A stretch of 64,000 bases of DNA. Origin: CAWGAJ01 sp963820545. Its GTDB lineage: Bacteria > Planctomycetota > Planctomycetia > Pirellulales > Thermoguttaceae. The notes under the pieces were generated by a model. It saw only the letters and a list, made by a program, of their open reading frames with translations. It was not told the DNA's origin and made no database searches. The number at the start of each line of letters is the position of its first letter. Position 1 is the first letter of the stretch. Positions 45,112 to 54,464 of the stretch are shown here, one piece after another. A program made the translations under genes and the position numbers. The DNA lies in the NCBI GenBank assembly GCA_963820545.1, contig CAWGAJ010000002.1, positions 248,001 through 312,000 on the forward strand, written 5' to 3'.

Positions 45112-46329
45112 ATGAACGCTCAGACACACATCGGCTGGATGATATTTATCGCAGTCTGCGCTTTGCCGGTTTGGGCCGTTGACGAGGCCAAACCGACCAC
45201 GGCGGCGGCAGACAGCGGCAATGCGCTGGGAATGGATATTTATGGCAAGATTCGTGCGCGCGAGGGCAATTTGTGCCTCTCGCCGTACAGCATCGGCAAC
45301 GCCCTGGCCATGGTCTACTGCGGGGCGCACGGCGAGACGGCCTCCCAGATGGCCAAGGCACTCCATCTGGATGTTGATGCGGAAGAGACGGCTCGCTCTT
45401 TTTCCGCCTTGCGCGAATCGCTGCTCTCGCCCGACCAGCGCGAGAACTACACGCTCACCGCAGTCAATCGCTTGTGGGGTCGGTCGGGCGTAAAGTATCT
45501 CGACGCCTATCTCGACCTAACCCGGCGGTCCTGGGGCGCACCGCTTGAGACCGTCGATTTCGCGGCCGACGCGGAGGCCGCCCGCAAAAAGATCAATCGC
45601 TGGGTGGCCGACGAGACCCGGCAGAAGATCGAAGAATTGTTGCCCCCGGATTCGATCCACGGCGATACGCAACTCGTGCTGACCAACGCCCTCTACTTCC
45701 TCAGCCATTGGGCAAAACCGTTCGAAAAGGACAATACGGCCCGCCGCCCCTTCCACGTGGCGCCCGGGCAAACAATCCAGGTCCCCACCATGTACCAGGA
45801 AGGGCACTTCGGCCTGCGCAGCCGCGACGGCATGCAGATCCTGCACATCCCCTATAACGGCTATCGGCTCTGGATGGCCATCGTCGTGCCCGAGAGGATC
45901 GACGGACTTGTGGATGCGGAGCGGCTGTTGCGTCCGGAGAATTTGGCCGGCTGGAAAAGCACCGAGATGAGAATGTTGCAGGTCTACCTGCCGAAGTTCA
46001 AGGTCTCTGCCCAATTTGATCTCACCGATACGCTCAAAGCCCTGGGCATGAGCTTGCCGTTTCAGCCCGAGGCCGACCTCTCGGGCATCACCGGCCGGCC
46101 GGATCTGATGCTCTCCGGCGTTTTTCACGCCACCCTGGTCGATACGGCCGAGCAAGGAACCGAGGCCGCCGCGGCCAGCGCCGCGGTGCTCATGCCCACC
46201 GCGGCTCCGCCGGGGGAAATGAAAGTCGTGCGCGTCGATCGTCCGTTTATATTCTTCATCTATGACGAAGAGTCCGGCGCGATCTTGTTCCTTGGTCGAG
46301 TGGTCGATCCCAGCATTACGCCTCGTTGA
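45112..46329 (+). CDS. Secreted serpin
   Basis: About 405 residues from ATG 45112, which has AAGGAG eight bases upstream; the frame is open further upstream but without coding character. A signal peptide (WMIFIAVCALPVWA) shows export. The serpin fold follows: NLCLSPYSIGNALAMVYCGA, NALYFLSHWAKPF, and the reactive-centre hinge EQGTEAAAASAAVLM, rich in small residues as inhibitory serpins require. The C-terminal PFIFFIYDEESGAILFLGRV closes the fold. The P1 region after the hinge reads PTAAPPGEMK, so the target cannot be named; elastase-like or metallo targets are possible. It probably protects the cell or its envelope from proteases outside. Confidence 0.93.
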   Translation: MNAQTHIGWMIFIAVCALPVWAVDEAKPTTAAADSGNALGMDIYGKIRAREGNLCLSPYSIGNALAMVYCGAHGETASQMAKALHLDVDAEETARSFSALRESLLSPDQRENYTLTAVNRLWGRSGVKYLDAYLDLTRRSWGAPLETVDFAADAEAARKKINRWVADETRQKIEELLPPDSIHGDTQLVLTNALYFLSHWAKPFEKDNTARRPFHVAPGQTIQVPTMYQEGHFGLRSRDGMQILHIPYNGYRLWMAIVVPERIDGLVDAERLLRPENLAGWKSTEMRMLQVYLPKFKVSAQFDLTDTLKALGMSLPFQPEADLSGITGRPDLMLSGVFHATLVDTAEQGTEAAAASAAVLMPTAAPPGEMKVVRVDRPFIFFIYDEESGAILFLGRVVDPSITPR

Positions 46330-46707
46330 AACAGATTACATAGCCTGCATTTATCACCATCGTGTGCCACTGCTTGCTTGCAAGCAGTGCCGAATTGCTA
46401 ACTTGCGACAACACTGCTTACATGTAAGCAGTTTCACACTGTTTTGTAACGTATTGCTTTGATGAATAATGCGGGTTATACGCTTTCTAATTTAAATGTC
46501 CGCGTTTATTTACCAAAATGCCCAATGCCGCCAATTCCCTCACATTTCGCAAGAAACCGCTTGCGGTTTCGCAATCCATTATAAATAGAGTCGACTTGAC
46601 CATTCCTGTCCCTGATTCAATTCAGTTTATCGCGCACTTTTGAATTAGAATTGGTATAACTGCAATCGTTGACAAACGTACGATAACCCGTTAGTATTAT
46701 TAGTGTT
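46330..46707. repeat. Gap with several hairpin repeats
   Basis: 46366-46390 CACTGCTTGCTTGCAAGCAGTG is a near-perfect hairpin. 46412-46432 ACTGCTTACATGTAAGCAGT is another with the same outer bases. 46549-46573 GCAAGAAACCGCTTGCGGTTTCGC is a third. The first and second share the CACTGCT arm with the hairpin at 55332-55356. The first may end serpin transcription. Confidence 0.65.
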
Positions 46708-47610
46708 ATGGAAAGCGGCTTGATTTTCAACATCCAGCGGTATTCGATTCACGATGGCCCGGGCATCCGCACGACCGTGTTTTTAAAAGGCTGCCCGCTA
46801 CGCTGCTCGTGGTGCCATAATCCCGAAGGCATCAGCCCGGAACCAGAGGTAACTGTCCTCGAAAACCGCTGCATGCAGTGCGGGGAATGTCGGCTGGTTT
46901 GCCCGCAGGTCAAGACGTCGGGTAATGGTTCAAGGACAGACCAACAGGCACGTTGCATCCGTTGCGGCGCCTGTGTAAAAATTTGCCCCACTGAAGCCAG
47001 GCAACTGGTCGGTCGCCAAATAAATGTCCAGGAACTACTAGCCGAGGTGCTAAAAGATCGCGTTTTCTATGAGCAGTCCGCCGGCGGCGTGACGTTCTCC
47101 GGCGGCGAGCCCCTCATGCAGCCGCGTTTTCTTCAGCGCCTACTGGAAGCCTGCCGGGCTGACGGAATTCACACGGCCGTGGACACATCGGGCTACGTCT
47201 CAAGGGAAGACCTGCTATCGGCGGCGCCGCTGACAGACCTTTTCCTCTATGACCTGAAGGTCATGGACGATGACCTGCACCGACAATGGACGGGCGTCTC
47301 GAATGCCATCATTCTGGATAATCTCCATGCCCTGGGAGAAATTCACCAGAACATCTGGATTCGCATGCCGCTGGTACCTGGTTTCAATGATGACCCTAAG
47401 CACCTGGAGGCTGTTGCCCGTTTCGCGACTTCGATTCCCGGCGTATGCCAAGTGAACCTGCTGCCGTATCACAGGACAGCGGCCCACAAGTGGATAAGCC
47501 TGGGCAGGCCGGACCAATCGGGCGCACACCGAGTACCCACCGCCCAAATAATAGAACGCGCGATAGATACATTCCAGGCTTTCGGACTGAACATTCAGAT
47601 CGGTGGTTAA
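46708..47610 (+). CDS. Glycyl-radical enzyme activating enzyme (radical SAM)
   Basis: 300 residues. Uses SAM to place the glycyl radical on the neighbouring enzyme. The cluster site is C29-x3-C33-x2-C36 (GCPLRCSWCHNPE), next to two extra ferredoxin-type [4Fe-4S] motifs, C55/C58/C61/C65 and C83/C86/C89/C93. The two-cluster insert is found in activases of dehydratases and lyases (glycerol, hydroxyproline, choline) but not in the minimal PflA. VTFSGGEPLMQP is the SAM-binding GGE segment. The target gene starts five bases downstream on the same strand, so the pair is an operon. Confidence 0.95.
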   Translation: MESGLIFNIQRYSIHDGPGIRTTVFLKGCPLRCSWCHNPEGISPEPEVTVLENRCMQCGECRLVCPQVKTSGNGSRTDQQARCIRCGACVKICPTEARQLVGRQINVQELLAEVLKDRVFYEQSAGGVTFSGGEPLMQPRFLQRLLEACRADGIHTAVDTSGYVSREDLLSAAPLTDLFLYDLKVMDDDLHRQWTGVSNAIILDNLHALGEIHQNIWIRMPLVPGFNDDPKHLEAVARFATSIPGVCQVNLLPYHRTAAHKWISLGRPDQSGAHRVPTAQIIERAIDTFQAFGLNIQIGG

Positions 47611-47614
47611 TACC

Positions 47615-49985
47615 ATGAACGAAAGAACAGCCAGACTGCGACGCGCGAGCCTTGATGCTACGCCCTCGATTTCTCCCGAGCGGGCCTCACTGATCACCGA
47701 CTTCTATCAGGCCCACGAGGGAAAATACTCGGTGCCGGTCATGCAGCCCGCTCCTTCTACTACTCGTGTGAGCGTAAAACGATCTACCTGGGCGAGGATG
47801 AGTTGATCGTGGGCGAGCGCGGCCCGGCGCCCAAGGCCGTGCCCACCTATCCGGAACTAACCTGCCACAGCCTCGAAGACCTGCGCATCCTCAACTCGCG
47901 GCCGAAGACGAGCTATGCTGTTTCCGAGGACTGCATCAAAATATACGAAGAGAAGATCATCCCTTACTGGCGCAACCGCAGCATGCGCGACAAGCTCTTT
48001 GCGGTGCTTCCCGATGAGTGGCGCGCCGCATACGACGCCGGCATCTTCACCGAATTCATGGAGCAGCGCACCCCGGGCCACACGGTTCTGGACGACAAGA
48101 TCTATCGCAAGGGCCTGCTCGATTTCCAGCAAGAGATCGCCGCGGCCATGGCGGGCCTGGACTTTTTGGGTGATGCGCAGGCATATGCCAAGCTGGAGCA
48201 GCTTAGGGCAATGGACATCTCCTGCGACGCGGCCATCCTTTTCGCGTCACGCCACGCCGAGCGCGCCGCGCAAATGGCCGCCCGCGAATCCGATCCGTGC
48301 GCAAACTCGAACTAGAAAAAATTGCCGAGGTGTGCAGACACGTGCCGACATACGCGCCGCGCGACTTTCACGAGGCGCTGCAATCCTACTGGTTCTGCCA
48401 TCTGGCGGTGATCACTGAGCTGAACGGCTGGGATTCGTACAGCCCCGGTCGCCTCGATCAGCACTTATTGCCGTTCTACCGCCAGGGCCTTGCCGATGGC
48501 ACGCTAACCCAGGAAAAGGCGCGGGAACTGCTCGAAGCCTTTTTCGTCAAGTTCAACAACCACCCGGCGCCGCCCAAGGTCGGGGTGACGGCTGCCGAAA
48601 GCGGCACGTACACCGACTTTGGCAACATCAATATCGGCGGCCTGCTGGCCGATGGCGAGGACGGATCGAACGAGCTTTCGCACCTGCTCTTGGACATTCT
48701 CGACGAAATGCACATGACCCAGCCCTGCAGCAACCTCCAGTTGACCCGCAAAACCCCCGACGCGCTGTTGAAGCACGCCCTGCGTGTCATTTCCAAGGGA
48801 TATGGATTCCCCTCGATCTTCAATACCGATATTGTGATCGAGGAACAACTTCGCATGGGAAAGTCGCTCGCCGACGCCCGCGCCGGCGGATGCAGCGGCT
48901 GCGTGGAAACCGGGGCCTTCGGCAAGGAGGCCTACATACTGACCGGCTATTTCAATCTCGTGAAGATCCTGGAGCTGACGCTCCACGACGGCGTCGATCC
49001 CCGCACCGGCAAACAACTCGGCCCGCGCACCGGAACTCCCGACGCCTGCGCTTCATTCGACGCGCTGCTGGAAGCCTTTCGCGCGCAATTCCGCCATTTC
49101 CTGGAGCTCAAGCTCCGCGCCAATCAGCTTATCGAGCAGATGTACGCCGCGCTCATGCCGGCCCCCTTCCTTTCCGTTATTACCGACGACTGCATCCGCA
49201 AAGGCAAGGACTACAATGCCGGAGGCGCGCGCTACAATAATAGTTATGTACAGTTTGTGGGCATTGGCAGCCTCACCGATAGCCTTGCGGCGCTGAAACA
49301 GCTCGTTTTCGAAGACCAAGCCATGCCCTTAAGCGAGCTGGTCCGGGCACTAGACGTGGATTTCGACGGCCAGGAAATCCTCCGTCAGCGCTTGCTCAAC
49401 CGCATGCACAAGTACGGTAACGACGACGAGTACGCCGACCAGATCATGCTCCACATGTTCCAGATGATTATCGAGGAGTTGGACGGCCGGCCAAATACCA
49501 AGGGCGGGCATTACCGCGTGGAGATGCTGCCCACGACCAGCCACATCTATTTTGGCTCGGTCACCGGGGCCATGCCCGATGGACGCAAGGCGGGCCTGCC
49601 GCTCTCCGAAGGGATTTCTCCGGCCCAAGGCGCGGACCGTCACGGCCCCACGGCCGTGATGAAGTCGGCCGGCAAGATGGACCACGTGAAAACGGGCGGC
49701 ACGCTCCTGAACATGAAATTCTCACCCTCGCTGGTAAGCGACCAGAACGGCCTCGACAAACTGGCGCACCTCATCCGTAGCTACTTCCAACTCGGCGGCC
49801 ACCACGTCCAGTTCAACGTGGTGCGCAAGGAAACCCTGCGCCAAGCCCAGGCGGCCCCGCAGCAGCATCGCGACCTGATCGTGCGCGTGGCGGGCTACAG
49901 CGACTACTTTTGCGACCTCTCCCGCGAACTCCAGGAAGAAATCATCTCCCGCACCGAACATGGGGTAGTGCAGGAAGAGGTCTGA
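47615..49985 (+). CDS. hypD: Glycyl-radical dehydratase, trans-4-hydroxy-L-proline dehydratase-like, two frameshifts
   Basis: ATG 47615 (MNERTARLRRASL). One base is missing near 47746 (joining PVM to RARSFYYSCERKTIY) and another near 48296 (joining ARESDP to VRKLELEKIAEV). Repaired length is about 790 residues, the usual size for HypD. The catalytic Cys lies in GGCSGCVETGAFGKEAYIL (codon about 48900), the pattern I know from hydroxyproline dehydratases rather than pyruvate formate-lyase. The glycyl loop is IVRVAGYSDYF (Gly codon about 49893). It removes water from hydroxyproline to give pyrroline-5-carboxylate under anoxic conditions. No ProC-like reductase is adjacent. The alternative is another GRE of the same branch; the assignment rests on motifs only. 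Confidence 0.85.
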
Positions 49986-50535
49986 GGTTAGGGGTCAGAG
50001 GTCAGCCGTGTGGCACGCCCTGAGGGACGAATGCGTGTGGCACGTCCCTGAGCGCAGCGAAGGGCGTGGCGCCGATGCAACTCCCGACTCGCCCAGTCCG
50101 CCTTCGGCGGACTCACAATACACCACTTAGGCCGGAGGCGGGGGGCTGGAGATGAAAGGCGGAAGGCGTAGGGCAAAGAGATGAAGGATGAGGAAACTCA
50201 AAACCTCCTATACCTGCGGCACAGCCCGTGAAAGTAACCCGCCACCATAGGCACTGCTTCTGCGAGGGCACCGACGGGCACCGTGCGCAGCATGGTCGGT
50301 TGGTCGTGGCACACATTCCATACCCTTTGAAGCAGGGGCACCCGTGCGGTTTTCTTAAAAAAACGGTTCCTGACACCTTTTTCCACCCCACCTTTTTCCA
50401 CCCTGACACCTTTTTCCACCCACCTTTTTCCACCTTTTTCCTCCGTTCTGGCTGGAATCCTCGACTCAGGCCTGATTCATAGAAAACGTATGAGTTTACG
50501 AGATGCGAAGAAGCTGCATGACACGCCTTGTAATA
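49986..50535. repeat. Repeat-rich gap
   Basis: 49986-50007 GGGGTCAGAGGTCAG unit; 50008-50062 two copies of GTGTGGCACG(C/T)CCTGAG with small palindromes; 50378-50440 at least four copies of CACCTTTTTCCACC. No gene recognised. The end joins the conserved downstream flank of cassette B. Confidence 0.6.
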
Positions 50536-50604
50536 CGGTCGTTATTCGAGGCGCGTCACGAAACCCTTGAGTAGATAGGATAACATCTCGGTTTGGCAAG
50601 GCTA
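50536..50604 (-). repeat. Conserved downstream flank of cassette B
   Basis: Inverse complement of 32311-32379 at about nine of ten positions. It begins exactly at the TAG stop codon of the cassette B gene. Beyond the shared part, 50521-50562 also forms a stem ATGACACGCCT...GGCGCGTCAC that the A copy lacks. Confidence 0.85.
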
Positions 50605-51021
50605 TTCTGGCTGGTTGGCTGTCTTCCAGTTATCGCGGACAAATCGTCGCTCTATAGAAATCATATAAAGTCCGGTCCAACTGCGATGCCACTTCCATCC
50701 CTTCGCTGTGCCAGGCGCATTCGCTTCTATCCAGCGTGCCGCCAAATCGGCGGACAGTTCCTTCCCACAGCGCGGGCAACGGGGACTCGCTCCATGTTTA
50801 AAACGACCGCCGCACTCGCACGGCAGCAACTCTTCTTCTGCTTCCTTCGGAATTGCTTGATGGACACGGACTTTCGTTCCCTTCGATAACTTCCAGCCAT
50901 CGAGCACCGCAGTGCGACCGCACTTCTCGCAATACGCGTATGCCGAGTCATTGAAGCCGGTGTGGATGATACCGTACTCGAATTCGGCGTCACAGTGCTC
51001 GCATTTGCCTTTGTCGCTCAT
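50602..51021 (-). CDS. Small multi-zinc-ribbon protein, cargo of cassette B
   Basis: 139 residues from ATG 51021 (MSDKGKCEHCDAEF); a longer frame to 51129 would use the conserved flank as coding sequence, which I doubt. Four CxxC-type pairs are seen: CEHC, CEKC, CECGG and CPRCG, so two zinc ribbons are likely. A Trp/Arg-rich tail (WKWHRSWTGLYMISIERRF) follows. The stop TAG is the first triplet of the shared downstream flank. I do not recognise the family; a nucleic-acid-binding or regulatory role is possible. GTTAGGC lies six bases before the start codon. It shares no similarity with the cargo of cassette A. Confidence 0.72.
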   Translation of the reverse strand: MSDKGKCEHCDAEFEYGIIHTGFNDSAYAYCEKCGRTAVLDGWKLSKGTKVRVHQAIPKEAEEELLPCECGGRFKHGASPRCPRCGKELSADLAARWIEANAPGTAKGWKWHRSWTGLYMISIERRFVRDNWKTANQPE

Positions 51022-51038
51022 CTTATGGCCTAACTTCT

Positions 51039-51156
51039 CCTGTAACGTGATTTCCACTTCTATTAGCATAGTCGGGCGCACACACCGCCGCAAGTGTGGG
51101 ATGAGTGTCATGCTTGGCGGAAACCTCAATAAAGATAGGCATAGAACAAGACATTA
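51039..51156 (-). repeat. Conserved upstream flank of cassette B
   Basis: Inverse complement of 31159-31277 with about 85 percent identity, including a short open frame of 39 codons beginning MPIFIEVSAK and ending just before the cargo start. Confidence 0.8.
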
Positions 51157-51210
51157 AGAGACAATGAATCACGTTGGTTGGGCAGCCTCTCCCAATGTTT
51201 GCACACGCCT

Positions 51211-51254
51211 GGATGGCACACACTCTCAGTCCCTTTCGTTTGTGCCACCCCGCC
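51211..51254 (-). repeat. Hairpin block of cassette B upstream flank
   Basis: Same hairpin as 31103-31147 (GGGTGGCAC ... GTGCCA(T/C)CC). It is separated from the conserved upstream flank by about 55 bases, against 12 in copy A. Confidence 0.7.
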
Positions 51255-51287
51255 GACCCTCTTGGAAAACGCTTTTCTTAGAGTTCC

Positions 51288-52181
51288 TTATTTTTTCTCT
51301 GTCAACTCTTGGTAAATAATCTCCACCAGGCTCGGCCACCGACGGCCGCCGGGCGTGGCCGGCTGATCGGCGCCGGCAAACGCTGCTTTCACTTCGGCGA
51401 GCGTTTTTCCTTCTTGTACAAGGGCTTTGACTTTGATCTGCTTCTCTTCGATCTGCGCAATCAATGCCTCGATGGCCTTTTTGTCCACTCCGTCGGCGTG
51501 CCCGCTCAGGAAAACGTCCGCGTCCAGTTGGATGATCGCCTTCAACACCGTAACCAGGCCAAAAGAGGAACCGTGTTTATTGGCGTGAATCAGGGGATCA
51601 CGGCCGATAAAAACAAGGTCGCCGACAATCGCGGTCTTTTCCGCGGGAATGTAGATCACGATGTCGCCGTTGGTGTGCGCCGGACCGTAATAGAGCAGTT
51701 GCACCTCTGTATCGCCCACAAACAGGGTCATATCCCGGGAGAAGGTTTCATTGGGCAGCGGCAGTTTCGTCGTCGCGGCGGCATTGGCCTGCGCAATGTC
51801 TTGCCGAGTGTTCGTATGGGAGATGATCGTCAGGTTTGGCGGGAACCCAACTAGCCCGTTGACATGGTCGCCGTCGCTGTGCGTCAGCACTACGCTTTGC
51901 ACCGGTTTATCCGTAACCTTCTTGATTTCCGCCAACATCTGACTGGCTGCTTCTGCGTTGATCTTGGCGTCGATCACGAGGACTTCATCCGGCCCAACGT
52001 AAAAAAACGTGTTGCCGATCCCTCCGCTCACCTGATAAAGGTTACCCCGCACGTGCTTTGCAATAACCGGCTCCGACGCCGGGCGACCGCGCGAAGGCTG
52101 GTCTTGCTGCTGCGCCCGCAGCGACGACAAGGCCAGCGAACTGACGCACACGACAAGCACAAGAATCCTTTTGGTAAACAT
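51288..52181 (-). CDS. Secreted metallo-beta-lactamase-fold hydrolase
   Basis: 297 residues from ATG 52181 with AGGAA upstream; the alternative TTG 52196 adds five residues. Signal peptide ILVLVVCVSSLALSSLRA. The metal site reads LTHSDGDHVNG, where His, Asp and His of the HxDxDH loop bind zinc. A second block, YYGPAHTNGDIVIYIP, gives the next His, and FLSGHADGVDKKA the last. This is the MBL-fold group that includes quorum-quenching lactonases, glyoxalase-II-like and lactamase-like enzymes; no more exact substrate can be given. It is periplasmic or extracellular. The gene is followed by the zinc-ribbon cassette on the same strand after 180 bases. Confidence 0.9.
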   Translation of the reverse strand: MFTKRILVLVVCVSSLALSSLRAQQQDQPSRGRPASEPVIAKHVRGNLYQVSGGIGNTFFYVGPDEVLVIDAKINAEAASQMLAEIKKVTDKPVQSVVLTHSDGDHVNGLVGFPPNLTIISHTNTRQDIAQANAAATTKLPLPNETFSRDMTLFVGDTEVQLLYYGPAHTNGDIVIYIPAEKTAIVGDLVFIGRDPLIHANKHGSSFGLVTVLKAIIQLDADVFLSGHADGVDKKAIEALIAQIEEKQIKVKALVQEGKTLAEVKAAFAGADQPATPGGRRWPSLVEIIYQELTEKK

Positions 52182-52350
52182 GGAAGTTTCCTGCAATGTA
52201 ACAGGGGTGATAAGATAGTCTGTTTGGTGGTTAGAAAAGCAACAGCCTCCGTCTATGTTTCAAGAGAAGTTCGCTTGATCGAACCATCTTGCCAAAGGCT
52301 TATTTCCGTTTGATAAAAGCGAACGTGTGTTGTTAAGTAATTGTGTAATG

Positions 52351-53082
52351 TCAGTCCAAAATCAACCGCGCTCGCCGAAACCTGGTCATGGCCCATACAA
52401 ACAATCCCGCGTCCAGCGCAGTCAGGGCCAATGCCGCGATGGCAATCATGCGCGCTGTACCTACTGCTGTAAAAGTCTTGACCAAACCAGCCCTCCACTC
52501 CGCCGGTAGTGCTTGAACACCTAAAATCGCTCCGAAAAGCAGCACCATAACCGCTATGCTCATTGTCTGCTGGGCCTGCCGCACCGTTGCGGCTCGCAGG
52601 GAGATCAGGATGCCGGCGCTTGCCGCCAAACAAGCGCAGAGGAGACTGAATACAACCATCCCCAGACCTGCCGCGGTAGGATAGAGCAGCAGTTTGCCCT
52701 GTCCGTGAGCGAGGTTTACGGTTATCAATCCCAACAGCAGACTGGTCCAGGCTGCTCCAACTCCATATCCCACAGCCGCGCCGGTCTTTCCACACAAGAT
52801 GGCCAGGTCTGAAAGACGGCTGGTCAGCAACGTTTCCAGCGTGTGCCGCTCGCGTTCCCCGGCAAAAGAATCGGCAATCACCGAAATCACAAAGACCAGC
52901 GGTATCCAGATCCCGGGAAAGAGCATCATGGGCGATTCAACCCAAGCGCGTCCCATTTGTAAGGGCAGAAAAATGCCGAAAATCCCCACGAGAATCAGCA
53001 GGCCCAGCTTGCCGCGGCCGCCGCCCAGAGTCAGAATTTCCTTCCACTCCTTCCACATCACCGTCCCTATGTCGGTAATCAT
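52351..53082 (-). CDS. ABC-2-type transporter permease
   Basis: 243 residues, six hydrophobic helices, start ATG 53082 overlapping the stop codon of the ATPase gene (ATGA). It begins ITDIGTVMWKEWKEIL, the typical cytoplasmic start of ABC-2 export permeases, and has the FAGERERHTLETLLTSRLSD loop that contacts the ATPase. One permease and one ATPase would form a homodimeric exporter, for example of a drug, lipid or peptide. A frame running upstream to 53313 is partly the C-terminus of the ATPase in another frame, so I do not include it. Confidence 0.88.
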   Translation of the reverse strand: MITDIGTVMWKEWKEILTLGGGRGKLGLLILVGIFGIFLPLQMGRAWVESPMMLFPGIWIPLVFVISVIADSFAGERERHTLETLLTSRLSDLAILCGKTGAAVGYGVGAAWTSLLLGLITVNLAHGQGKLLLYPTAAGLGMVVFSLLCACLAASAGILISLRAATVRQAQQTMSIAVMVLLFGAILGVQALPAEWRAGLVKTFTAVGTARMIAIAALALTALDAGLFVWAMTRFRRARLILD

Positions 53083-54008
53083 TTTTCTTCCTCCATCAGG
53101 TTCAAGAACACTTCTTCCAGGCTGGCATGATCTCGGCGCACCTCTTCGACCTGCGCCGGCGCTCACAATCAAGCTCACCAGCGGGGCGGTGTCCGTTGCC
53201 TTGTGCAATTCAACCAAGAGACGGTTATCTTGCCGTTCGACGGCGAGTACCTCCGGCCGCGCCCGCAACGAAGAGATTAGCTCCTCGGAAAAGCCGCGCC
53301 CGCGAACTTCCACTCGCGGCGCCCGCTGTTGGCTCGCAACTCATTAGGGCTCCCCACGGCCAGCAGTTTTCCCTGCCGAATCACGCCCACTAATCCGCAC
53401 AACTTTTCGGCTTCTGCAAGGTTATGAGTGGTAAGAAATACAGTCACCTTCTCGCGAGCGGCCAGCGCCACCAAATCCTCGCGCACTGCCGCGGCGGCCA
53501 TGGGATCAAGACCGGCCGTCGGTTCGTCCATGAAGATCAATGACGGGCGATGAAGCAGGGTTCGGGCAAATGCCAGCTTTTGTTTCATCCCCCGACTCCA
53601 CGTCCCCACCGTGTTTTTCCGCCGTTCCCACAATCCCACGTGAGTAAGGAGTTCTTTGATTCGGGCTTGCCGTTCCGTGCGGGACAGACGCCAGATTCGC
53701 GCGTAAAATTCGAGATTGTCTGCGGCGCTCAGTCGTTCGTAGAGACCCGTGTGTTCGAGCAGCGCGCCCGTTTGACAGCGAATCTCATTCGCCTCGGTTC
53801 GCGTGTCGAAACCCAACACCTCGGCCCGTCCTTCGCTTGGCTCCAGCAAACCCAATAAAAGACGGATTGTGGTTGTCTTGCCCGCCCCATTGGGCCCTAA
53901 GAATCCAAAGATGATTCCCTGAGGCACTTCTAAGCTGAGGTGGTTTACTGCTCTAATAGGGCCAAAATCCCGCACCAGATTGTCTGTGCGAATGGCGAAC
54001 TTGTCCAT
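53079..54008 (-). CDS. ABC transporter ATP-binding protein, two frameshifts
   Basis: Start ATG 54008 (MDKFAIRTDNLVRDF) with GAGAGG upstream. Walker A is FLGPNGAGKTTTIR, the signature reads TWSRGMKQKLAFAR, and Walker B is LIFMDEPTAGLD, with the switch His in TTHNLAEAE. After NELRANSGRR one base must change near 53310 to give VEVRGRGFSEELISSLRARP, and again near 53158 to give QVEEVRRDHASLEEVFLNL, the usual C-terminal helix of ABC-2 ATPases. Repaired length is about 310 residues. It powers the permease gene that overlaps its end. Confidence 0.88.
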
Positions 54009-54092
54009 ACCTCTCTCCATTCCGACGGCTCGCGCAGCCGATTCGCTATCGCCTGGGGCATATCGTGGAATATATCGTGCGCCTCCGGCCAA

Positions 54093-54464
54093 ACTAAGCC
54101 TGTAAGCCGTTTTCCACTTGTTTCATTTTAGACGAGTCCCCTAACACTGGAAGTGGGGGACCTAATGCCTTCCTTTGGCCGATGTCTCTGGGAACATGGC
54201 CGGAAACCCACATCAATAGTCGTTCAAATTCCGCGTCATTGCTTCTGTGGAGAGTGGAGAGCGGGTCGTGGGGAGTGCTGAACCCTGAACCCTGAATCCT
54301 GCCCCCTTTTTTCTCCCCTGACTTGCAGCACCCATCTTACAAAGGCAACGGTAGCTTATAATCGGACTTAAGAGTATGATATAGCTATGCCAGGTTTGGG
54401 ACCCGATAATCCACGTCATTTTGAAGGCGCGGGAGGGAAAGGCTAGTTGGAGGGTTCGCTGGTC
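54093..54464. repeat. Gap with short-period repeats
   Basis: 54243-54305 carries GTGGAGAGTGGAGAG and GAACCCTGAACCCTGAATCCTG units, the same kinds as in the inverted-repeat arms at 30.9 and 33 kb. The remainder (54320-54460) probably holds the promoter of the following gene. Confidence 0.55.

Noticed and set aside
47603..48315. Two separate small genes before the glycyl-radical enzyme
   Set aside because: Their translations are consecutive parts of the N-terminal half of the same enzyme in different frames.
50378..50440. Iteron-like replication or regulator-binding array from CACCTTTTTCCACC copies
   Set aside because: No initiator gene is near, and similar runs with other units occur at many gene borders, so it belongs to the general short-period repeats.
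52351..53313. A permease of 320 residues starting at 53313
   Set aside because: The first 77 residues are the frame-shifted C-terminal part of the ATPase; the permease begins at the ATG overlapping the ATPase stop.
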